This document shows positions 1 to 5,863 of a stretch of 9,665 bases of DNA, piece by piece (position 1 is the stretch's first letter; each line of letters begins with the position of its first letter). The position numbers and the translations under genes were made by a program. The stretch is from assembly GCA_964495095.1 (NCBI GenBank), contig CAZBUH010000081.1:1-9665 (forward strand), read 5' to 3'. Under the pieces are notes generated by a model, which was not told where the DNA came from, did not search any database, and saw only the letters and a program-made list of their open reading frames with translations. The stretch comes from CAZBUH01 sp964495095. GTDB lineage: Bacteria; Bacillota; Clostridia; Oscillospirales; Oscillospiraceae.

Positions 1-79
1 ATTCCTCCCGGCGCCGGTTTTCTGGTACTATTTTAACAATTTTTCAATTTTATTTCATTTTTCTTTGTTCTGCGTCCCG

Positions 80-108
80 TTGACAAGAGCTTTTCAATAT
101 GCTATTTT
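80..108 (+). promoter_or_regulatory. Sigma-A-type promoter of the first hydrolase gene
   Basis: A perfect -35 box TTGACA (80-85) is followed after 17 bp by TATTTT (103-108). The -10 is preceded by TG plus one base (100-102), giving an extended -10. A T-rich tract (about 31-68) lies upstream of the -35 and could act as an UP-like element. The expected transcription start near 114-116 leaves a leader of about 50 nt before the ATG at 166. The -10 matches consensus at only four of six positions, but the -35, spacing and TG motif compensate. Confidence 0.7.
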
Positions 109-125
109 TGAAAAAATAGCGTATT
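96..125. promoter_or_regulatory. Palindromic operator candidate over the -10 and start site
   Basis: The arms AATATGCTATTTTT (96-109) and AAAAATAGCGTATT (112-125) are complementary at 13 of 14 positions around a two-base centre (GA). The inner nine pairs, GCTATTTTT against AAAAATAGC, are perfect. The site covers the -10 element and the predicted start, the classic position for a dimeric repressor. A transcription terminator is less likely because the stem is AT-rich and no U-tract follows. Which regulator would bind cannot be read from the window. Confidence 0.55.
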
Positions 126-153
126 TATACCGTGGCTATCAGACTTGCGATTC

Positions 154-160
154 GGAGGGA
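154..160 (+). promoter_or_regulatory. Ribosome binding site fixing the start at 166
   Basis: GGAGGGA lies five bases upstream of the ATG at 166. An in-frame TTG at 145 would extend the protein by seven residues, but that extension is itself encoded across this Shine-Dalgarno sequence. The ATG at 166 is therefore the preferred start. Confidence 0.85.
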
Positions 161-165
161 AGACT

Positions 166-1890
166 ATGAAAAATGTGCAGATAGGCAATGTCCAGGTGGC
201 GTTTTTAAAGCAGCGCCCCATAGAGGACTGCAAGGAATATGTGGGCTTTAAGCCCGGGCGCACCATTTTGCCCGCGGGCTACGTCAGCGAGGAGGGCCGC
301 CGGCCCTTCCCGGTGGAGACTGTTTTTGACAGGGACGTTACTGTTGTGCTGCGGGACGGCACGAAAATATACGTGGACATTTTCCGCCCCAATAACGGGG
401 AAAAGGTTCCGGCAATACTCACCTGGGGCAGCGCCGGAAAGGGCGGCATGAACAACATGCTGGATCATATCACCGACGGGCCTGTGTTCGGTATGCCCAT
501 TGACCCTGACATCCCGCCGCGTCTGGGACTTCCCAAGGACGTAAACTCCGGTATGCAGGCCTGGGAATGCATAGACCCTGCCTACTGGGTAAAATACGGC
601 TACGCCGTTGTGAACGCCGACCCCCGCGGAATATACATGTCCGAGGGCGACGCCCAGTATTTCGGAGAGCAGGACGCCATGGATTTATACGACACAGTCG
701 AGGCCCTGTCGGCCATGGACTGGTGCAGCGGCAGCGTGGGCACCTCCGGCTGCTCCTGGTACGGCATGGTACAGCACTACGCCGCCCATCTGAAGCCGCC
801 CCACCTGAAGGCTATCGCCACCCTTGAAGGCCACGGCGACCTGTACCGGGAAGAGTATGTAAAGGGCGGCATCCCCATCGACACCACAATGAAAAACGAG
901 CGCACCTACAGCAACGGCTACATGGAAGAGATCTACACAATGGTGGATCGCTATCCTCTCTTTAACGAATACTGGCAGGGCAAAATGGCCCGGTTTGAGG
1001 AAAATACAATCCCGGCCTACATGACCGGCTGCTTCTCCGCCCATATCCACGGCCACGGCGACATAGACGCCTATAACCGCACCGCGGCAAAGGAAAAATG
1101 GCTCCGCATCCACAACACCCAGGAGTGGGTTGACCTTTGGGACGACAGCAGCAACGATGATCTGCGCAAATTTTTCGACTATTACCTCAAGGGCATTGAC
1201 AACGGCTGGAAGGACACCCCGCCCGTCCGTATGAGCGTGTTTGATTTTGAGGGAGAGGATATTGTAAACCGCCCGGAGGAAAAGTTCCCGCCGGAGCGCC
1301 GCCAGCTCGTGCCCTATTACATAAACGCCGCCAGCGGCAAGCTTGAAGCCTCTCTGCCGGAAAAGGCCGCCTCGGCAAGCTACGACAGCGAAAACGAGGA
1401 GATACTCTATTTCACCGTGGATATTACTGAGGAGATGGAGACTACCGGCTACTTTAAGGCAAAGCTCTGGGTGGAATCAGAAAGCTATGACGACATGGAT
1501 ATATTCGTCCGCGTGACCCAGCTTGCAGCCGACGGCAGTATGCCGTGGCACAACGCCTGTTTCTACAAATACACCGGCCCCGACGGCCGTCTCCGCGTCT
1601 CCCACAGGAGGATAAACCCGGAGAAATCCACCCCCGACCGTCCCTACCACGACCACACCGAGCAGGAGATGCTGAAAAAGGGCGAGATAGTCCCCGTTGA
1701 AATAGAGCTGTGGCCCACCGCCATGAAGTGGCACAAGGGCCAGAAGCTGCTCTTTACAATCGCGGGCTACGACTACTGCCCCTACGCCCCGGGCGACCGC
1801 CCCAAATGCCGTCCGGACAATAAGGGCCGCCATATTATCCACACCGGCGGGCAGTATGATTCCCACCTGCTTATCCCGATAATAAAATAA
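166..1890 (+). CDS. CocE/NonD-family alpha/beta hydrolase (X-Pro dipeptidyl-peptidase-like), copy 1
   Basis: Predicted cytoplasmic serine hydrolase of 574 aa; family members cleave esters or amide bonds, and the substrate here is unknown. There is no signal peptide or membrane segment. The N-terminal two thirds form the alpha/beta-hydrolase domain: an early strand region with the motif RDGTKIYVDIFRP (residues 63-75), an ADPRG element (151-155) and a nucleophile elbow G-C-S-W-Y-G with Ser197 as probable nucleophile. His316 in the HNTQEW motif is the probable catalytic His, followed by FFDYYLKGIDNGW (336-348), typical of this branch. Residues from about 375 match the jelly-roll C-terminal domain of PepX/CocE proteins and end with an HTGGQYDS motif. 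The usual catalytic Asp of the GWYD-type motif is not seen; GCFSA (288-292) takes its place. A strong promoter and palindrome precede the gene and a terminator follows, so it is probably monocistronic. It is paralogous to the gene at 2038-3813, with roughly half the residues identical in well-aligned stretches by eye. Family call is firm; function is open. Confidence 0.9.
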   Translation: MKNVQIGNVQVAFLKQRPIEDCKEYVGFKPGRTILPAGYVSEEGRRPFPVETVFDRDVTVVLRDGTKIYVDIFRPNNGEKVPAILTWGSAGKGGMNNMLDHITDGPVFGMPIDPDIPPRLGLPKDVNSGMQAWECIDPAYWVKYGYAVVNADPRGIYMSEGDAQYFGEQDAMDLYDTVEALSAMDWCSGSVGTSGCSWYGMVQHYAAHLKPPHLKAIATLEGHGDLYREEYVKGGIPIDTTMKNERTYSNGYMEEIYTMVDRYPLFNEYWQGKMARFEENTIPAYMTGCFSAHIHGHGDIDAYNRTAAKEKWLRIHNTQEWVDLWDDSSNDDLRKFFDYYLKGIDNGWKDTPPVRMSVFDFEGEDIVNRPEEKFPPERRQLVPYYINAASGKLEASLPEKAASASYDSENEEILYFTVDITEEMETTGYFKAKLWVESESYDDMDIFVRVTQLAADGSMPWHNACFYKYTGPDGRLRVSHRRINPEKSTPDRPYHDHTEQEMLKKGEIVPVEIELWPTAMKWHKGQKLLFTIAGYDYCPYAPGDRPKCRPDNKGRHIIHTGGQYDSHLLIPIIK

Positions 1891-1892
1891 TT

Positions 1893-1936
1893 AAAAAGGG
1901 AGCGTGAAATTCTGAGATTTCACGCTCCCTTTTTTT
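1893..1936. terminator. Bidirectional intrinsic terminator between convergent hydrolase genes
   Basis: A perfect 13-bp stem, GGGAGCGTGAAAT (1898-1910) with ATTTCACGCTCCC (1917-1929), closes a six-base loop. It is flanked by five A on the left (1893-1897) and seven T on the right (1930-1936). On the plus strand it ends the transcript of the gene stopping at 1890, three bases away. On the minus strand the same hairpin is followed by TTTTTAATTATTTT and serves the gene stopping at 2038, about 110 nt downstream of its stop. Confidence 0.93.
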
Positions 1937-2037
1937 GCAGGCTCAGCCCGTTTTGCCGCCTGGACGCGGCATATGGTATAAGCTTGCATAATATTTCGGC
2001 GGCATACTGCAAAAGCAGCGCCCCGGTCAATACATTT

Positions 2038-3813
2038 TTACTTTTCCGGTATCTCCGGCAGCATAAGGTAGGAGTCGTACTTTCCGCCGGTGTGCACAAC
2101 GTGAACGCCCCTGTTGTTCACATTGGGCGCGGGCCGGTCCATTGCCCTGTCGGGGAAGTAATCGTAGCCCGCCACATAGAGGTCCAGCCTCTCGCCCTTG
2201 CGGAAGTGAAGTCCCGTGGGCCAGCACACAAGCTCCACCGGCACAATCTCTCCCGGCGAGAGCTTCTGCACGGTCTTAAAGGTGTGGTAAGGCTCGTTTT
2301 CCGTGGATTTTTCCGGATCAAGCTCTCTGAGGGACACCCGCAGATGGGCGTCGGGGCCTGTGTAGTAAAAGCAGATGGAGTCCTGATACAGGATATTCCC
2401 CTGGCTGTCGGTCTTGTTGAGCTTCACAAAAATATCCATGTCGTCGGCGCCTCTGGCCTCTACCCAGAGCTTTATCTTGCAGTAGCCGATAATATCCGTA
2501 TCCTTATCGAAGGCCATGCTGAATTTTACCTTGCAGTCCAGCTCCTTATCCGTGTCGTAGGACGCCTCCGCCTCCTTGGAAGCGGGCTCCGGCTTGAGGC
2601 TCCCGTCGGCGGCGTCAAGGTAGAATTTCTTGAGCTGCTGGCGCTTTAACGGCCACTCGTTTTCCGGCACGTTCAATCTGTCCTCCCCGCCCGGGTCAAG
2701 GACGGCGAGCCTGATTCTCGGCGTCTTTTCCCAGCCGTTATCCACGCCCTTTAAGAAGTGGTCGAAGAATTTCCGGCAGTCGGCGATATTCTTCTGGTCG
2801 TACATGTCCACCCACTCCTGGGTATTGTGCACGCGGAGCCACTTGTCCTTTGAAGCTATGCGGCGGAAGCCGTCAAATGTGCCGCGGCTGTGCATCTGGG
2901 AGCCGTAGCTCGCCACGACATAGGCCGGGCAGGTGATATTCTCAAAATTCCAGGTCTTATCCTCCCAATACTCGTTGTAGAGAGGATATTTATCCATCAT
3001 CTTGTTAATGTCCTCAATGCTGCCGTCGCCGTAAGTCCTCTGCATACCGGGCACGGTCATCATGGGGATGCCGCCCCGCATGTACTCGTCACGGTACAGA
3101 TCCCCTTCTCCCTCCCAGGGGGCGATAGCCGCCAGGTGGGGCGGGTTGTAGGAGGCGGTGCACCACTGGGTCATGGCGTACCAGGAGCTGCCGGCCATGG
3201 CAACCTTCCCGCTGCACCAGGGCTGCACGGCAAGCCATTCAATGGTGTCGTAGGCGTCCTCAGAGTCCAGCTTTCCAAAATATCTTACATCGCCCTGGGA
3301 CATGTAGCAGCCCCTGGGGTCCGCCGCCACAACGGCGTATCCGTATTCTACCCAGTGTGCGGGGTCAAAGGACTCCCAGCCCTGATATCCGGAGAGTGCG
3401 TCCTTTGGCACCCCCATTCTGGGCGGCGCGTCGTGGGTGTTGCTCCGGGCCATATCCTGCTTCCGGCCGGTCCAGTCATCAAAGCTCATGGCGTGCTCCG
3501 GCATGTCGTCGTGGGGCATACCCATGCCGTCCAGCATGTTGTTGTTGCCGCCCTTTCCGGCGGGGCCCCAGGACAGTATCGCCGGCACCTTCTCATTTCC
3601 GACAGGCCGGTAGACATCCACATATACGGTTATCCCGTCCCTCATTTTAACGGCGCAGTCCCTGTCCCATATCATGTCGCAGGGCAGGGGCATTCTGCCC
3701 TCGTCCCTTACGGCGCCCTTTTTCAGCACGGTGCTTCCGGGCTTAAAGCCTATATAGCCGGACCGGGGGTCCGTCACCGGATACAGCTTGGAATACTCAA
3801 TTTCGTATCCCAT
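2038..3813 (-). CDS. CocE/NonD-family alpha/beta hydrolase, copy 2, downstream of the binding protein
   Basis: Predicted cytoplasmic serine hydrolase of 591 aa, paralogous to the gene at 166-1890. Start ATG at 3813 has AAGGAG seven bases upstream (3821-3826). No signal peptide. The alpha/beta-hydrolase part contains RDGITVYVDVYRP (58-70), AADPRG (163-168), the nucleophile elbow G-S-S-W-Y-A with probable Ser210, the HNTQEW motif with probable catalytic His329, and FFDHFLKGVDNGW (349-361). From about residue 385 a jelly-roll domain as in PepX/CocE C-termini follows and ends with HTGGKYDS. Compared with copy 1 it carries a longer His/Asp/Met-rich segment (about 96-130). As in copy 1, the usual GWYD-type Asp is missing: the position reads ASYGS (301-305). 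It lies 149 nt downstream of the solute-binding protein gene on the same strand, without a canonical terminator between them, so an operon is likely. The role could be removal of acyl or aminoacyl groups from an imported compound; that is inference from position only. Confidence 0.9.
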   Translation of the reverse strand: MGYEIEYSKLYPVTDPRSGYIGFKPGSTVLKKGAVRDEGRMPLPCDMIWDRDCAVKMRDGITVYVDVYRPVGNEKVPAILSWGPAGKGGNNNMLDGMGMPHDDMPEHAMSFDDWTGRKQDMARSNTHDAPPRMGVPKDALSGYQGWESFDPAHWVEYGYAVVAADPRGCYMSQGDVRYFGKLDSEDAYDTIEWLAVQPWCSGKVAMAGSSWYAMTQWCTASYNPPHLAAIAPWEGEGDLYRDEYMRGGIPMMTVPGMQRTYGDGSIEDINKMMDKYPLYNEYWEDKTWNFENITCPAYVVASYGSQMHSRGTFDGFRRIASKDKWLRVHNTQEWVDMYDQKNIADCRKFFDHFLKGVDNGWEKTPRIRLAVLDPGGEDRLNVPENEWPLKRQQLKKFYLDAADGSLKPEPASKEAEASYDTDKELDCKVKFSMAFDKDTDIIGYCKIKLWVEARGADDMDIFVKLNKTDSQGNILYQDSICFYYTGPDAHLRVSLRELDPEKSTENEPYHTFKTVQKLSPGEIVPVELVCWPTGLHFRKGERLDLYVAGYDYFPDRAMDRPAPNVNNRGVHVVHTGGKYDSYLMLPEIPEK

Positions 3814-3913
3814 GGAATCACTCCTTAAAATAATCTGCTTTACTTAATTTTGATAAATATTTTTTCGTCACCAGGAAAAATTCAAAATCCTCAGCGCACC
3901 CGGCGGCGAATAT

Positions 3914-3940
3914 GCGGCGGCCGGCGCAGCCGGCCGCCGC
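3914..3940 (-). repeat. Very stable GC hairpin between binding-protein and hydrolase genes
   Basis: GCGGCGGCCGGC (3914-3925) and GCCGGCCGCCGC (3929-3940) form a perfect 12-bp, all-GC stem with a three-base loop. It begins about 22 nt after the stop codon of the solute-binding protein gene. In the minus-strand direction the next bases are ATATTCGCCG, so there is no U-tract and a canonical intrinsic terminator is not supported. A 3' mRNA stabiliser or partial terminator that keeps binding-protein mRNA more abundant than the downstream gene is a reasonable reading; such elements are known after binding-protein genes in other ABC operons. Confidence 0.75.
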
Positions 3941-3962
3941 AATGCAACCCGAAACCGTATTT

Positions 3963-5660
3963 TTATCTCTGGAGATAACGGCTGTAGGCAGCCTGCATTA
4001 TCTCAACGGCCCTGTCTATGCCCATATTGGAGAGTTGGTCAACATAAGCGTCCCAATCGGAGAGAGACTTCTCGCCGGTAATAAACTTCACGATGTTCTC
4101 GGAGGCATAGGTGTTTATATCCGTCATAATGGTGTTGAATTCCGTGCTCTCATCGGAGGTAAGACTAATATAATTATAAGGCAGGTCGTAAGCGTTATCG
4201 CGGTTGGAGCCCCATACGGACCGGCAGCCTATCTGATATGCAACGGCCCTGTTCATATCGAAAAGCCCATTAACGAAATTTACAGAATATAGGAACTGGG
4301 CGTTGGAAACGGTCATACCGTCGGCAGGATTCATAATAAGCTCGCTGCACTGGGGATTGCCCTCGGCGTCGAATTCAAGGCCCTCACCCTCAATGCCATA
4401 GTTTGCCAGGAGATACCCGTCATAGCTGTACCAGTAGTTGGCAAAAGCGACGGCAAGCTCGGGATTCTCACAGGTCGTGAGGATAGCTGCGGCAGGCTGA
4501 TCGACCATACTGGTCTTGCCCTGGAGGTGCAGCGTGTCTCCCTCGTTCAGCACAGGGTCTGTAATGGGAGTAAAGGCGTAATCCTCGTCGGTGGCAAGAT
4601 CGTCCCAGCGGTGGTCTATTGTCTCAAAGCCGTTCCAGATGCCGGCGTCGTTTGAAGCCGCGGCGTTCAGATCGTCGCCTACTTCAAAGCCGTTGAAGGA
4701 TACAAAGTCGTGGGAGATAAGCCCATCGTTATACCACTTGTTCATAAGCTCTAAGTACTGGCGGAGGCCATCGGTATTCTGTCCGTAGTAAACGGTGCCG
4801 TCTATCTGATACCAGGGGTTATCGGCATTCATCTGGGAAAAGCTGGAGCCGGCCACATCCCACGCGGAAACAATCGCATGGCCGCAGTTAAAGCCTGAAG
4901 CATCCAGCAGGTACGGATATTTGGGGTCATACTCGATCTTAAAGGCGGTAAGCACATCTTCCCAGTCCTGGACCGTAACAGGCGACTCAAGGTCAAGCTC
5001 GTCCAACCAGTCCTGACGGATATAACTGCCGTAGCCGGGTCCTACCTGGGCGTCTACCAGGTGGTAGAAGCAGGGGGCGGAGCCGTCGTCTGTGAGTACG
5101 CGGGAGCGTATATCCTTATCTGAGTTGATAAGCTCCATATAGTCGGGGCACCAGTCGGAATAGTCAAGGACGTTGTATACGATTTCGTCGTCAAGGGCCG
5201 CCTGGCCACCGCCAGGATAATAGTTTGTAAATCCGGCCATAATGTCAAAATACTCGCCGCTGGCTATCATAACGCCGATCTTGTCGGCGCTGTTCTCCTG
5301 AGACTCAATGGTCACTTCCACATCCAAGCCCAAATTCTGGAGTGCCTGCTGCCAGGATTTGTGATTTGAAAGGTCGCCATTGTCCAGCAGATTCAGGTTG
5401 GAGGCCTGGCCTGCGGTCCAGTAGGTGAGGGTCACTCCCTCGGCGTCCAGCGGATAGAGTCCGCTTTCCTCATCCCCGCTTTCGGAAGGGGACTTATCCT
5501 CTCCTCCGTCTGGCGTTTCTGTTTTTTCGGCAGGAGCCTCGGTCTTTTCCGGCTCATCAGTGGCTTCTCCGTCACCGTTCTCGGTTCCGCAGGCAGCAAA
5601 ACAGGTGATAAGCATAGTCGCGACCGTAAGCAATGCAAGCAGTTTCAAAAACCTTTTCAT
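3963..5660 (-). CDS. Extracellular solute-binding lipoprotein of a carbohydrate-type ABC importer
   Basis: A 565-aa lipid-anchored binding protein expected on the outer face of the membrane, presenting a ligand (probably an oligosaccharide) to an ABC permease. Start ATG at 5660 has AAAGGA eight bases upstream (5669-5674). Residues 1-24 form a signal peptide: MKRF, a hydrophobic core, then F-A-A-C with Cys24 as lipidation site; the -3 Phe is not ideal for a lipobox. Residues 25-66 are an acidic, Thr/Pro/Glu-rich linker with EKTEAP/EKTETP-like repeats. The mature fold starts near VTLTYWTAGQ (76-85). IRQDWLDELDLESPVTVQDW (214-233) and the C-terminal stretch FITGEKSLSDWDAYVDQL (526-543) followed by NMGIDRAVEIMQAAYSRY (545-562) match the LipO-like branch that usually works with LplB/YtcP-type permeases. 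No permease or ATPase gene is in the window; the next gene is a CocE-type hydrolase. The divergently transcribed AraC regulator is the probable controller. Ligand is unknown. Confidence 0.92.
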   Translation of the reverse strand: MKRFLKLLALLTVATMLITCFAACGTENGDGEATDEPEKTEAPAEKTETPDGGEDKSPSESGDEESGLYPLDAEGVTLTYWTAGQASNLNLLDNGDLSNHKSWQQALQNLGLDVEVTIESQENSADKIGVMIASGEYFDIMAGFTNYYPGGGQAALDDEIVYNVLDYSDWCPDYMELINSDKDIRSRVLTDDGSAPCFYHLVDAQVGPGYGSYIRQDWLDELDLESPVTVQDWEDVLTAFKIEYDPKYPYLLDASGFNCGHAIVSAWDVAGSSFSQMNADNPWYQIDGTVYYGQNTDGLRQYLELMNKWYNDGLISHDFVSFNGFEVGDDLNAAASNDAGIWNGFETIDHRWDDLATDEDYAFTPITDPVLNEGDTLHLQGKTSMVDQPAAAILTTCENPELAVAFANYWYSYDGYLLANYGIEGEGLEFDAEGNPQCSELIMNPADGMTVSNAQFLYSVNFVNGLFDMNRAVAYQIGCRSVWGSNRDNAYDLPYNYISLTSDESTEFNTIMTDINTYASENIVKFITGEKSLSDWDAYVDQLSNMGIDRAVEIMQAAYSRYLQR

Positions 5661-5708
5661 GATAACATTCCTTTCACAATTATTTCGGGCATTTAACCTG
5701 ATGTACCT

Positions 5709-5736
5709 ATTATATCAGCATAAATATAATAAGCAA
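5709..5736 (-). promoter_or_regulatory. Probable promoter of the binding protein-hydrolase operon
   Basis: On the minus strand a perfect TATAAT (5714 to 5709) has TTGCTT (5736 to 5731) 16 bp upstream. The -35 matches consensus only in its first three bases, which would fit a promoter that needs an activator. The predicted start near 5702 gives a leader of about 40 nt. Assignment is by motif only. Confidence 0.5.
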
Positions 5737-5738
5737 TT

Positions 5739-5760
5739 ACACAACTCACAGATTTTGTGT
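5739..5760. promoter_or_regulatory. Inverted repeat upstream of the binding-protein promoter
   Basis: ACACAA (5739-5744) and TTGTGT (5755-5760) form a six-base perfect inverted repeat with a ten-base centre. It sits just upstream of the weak -35 of the binding-protein promoter, where an activator would be expected. AraC-family proteins more often use direct repeats, so binding by the adjacent regulator is only a possibility. Short repeats of this size can arise by chance in AT-rich DNA. Confidence 0.3.
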
Positions 5761-5805
5761 CTTTTTGTAATATCCTATCCTCAAAAAATATGTGTACAAT
5801 TGTTT

Positions 5806-5841
5806 TTAGCAGTTGAAAATCCGGCATATATAATATACAAT
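5806..5841 (+). promoter_or_regulatory. Probable promoter of the regulator-glycosidase unit
   Basis: Two overlapping sigma-A-like arrangements are visible. TTAGCA (5806-5811) stands 17 bp from a perfect TATAAT (5829-5834). TTGAAA (5813-5818) stands 17 bp from TACAAT (5836-5841). The first gives a leader of about 23 nt. The second would start transcription almost at the ribosome binding site GAGGTGA (5848-5854), so the first is slightly preferred. Confidence 0.5.
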
Positions 5842-5863
5842 ACAGTCGAGGTGACGATACGAC

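Noticed and set aside
8..17. Palindrome CCGGCGCCGG followed by TTTT at the left edge, a possible terminator of an upstream gene
   Set aside because: The arms leave only two bases for a loop, so no stable hairpin of terminator type forms; the upstream gene is not visible.
145..165. Upstream TTG start for the first hydrolase adding seven residues
   Set aside because: The added codons run across the Shine-Dalgarno sequence GGAGGGA (154-160), which is well placed for the ATG at 166.
1955..1970. Small hairpin GCCGC/GCGGC between the convergent genes
   Set aside because: Only a 5-bp stem without a T-tract in the right place; the strong terminator at 1893-1936 explains the region.
2890..3828. 312-codon plus-strand ORF, and another at 1984-2649, opposite the second hydrolase
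   Set aside because: Both are antisense shadows of a gene with full family motifs. Their translations are rich in His, Gly and Val without domain signs and have no ribosome binding sites.
5560..5660. Cys20 of the binding protein as alternative lipidation site
   Set aside because: The residue before it is Thr and the hydrophobic core is shorter; Cys24 after Ala-Ala fits the lipobox better.
5813..5834. TTGAAA paired with TATAAT as the regulator promoter
   Set aside because: The spacing is 10 bp, too short for a sigma-A promoter; the alternatives with 17 bp are listed instead.
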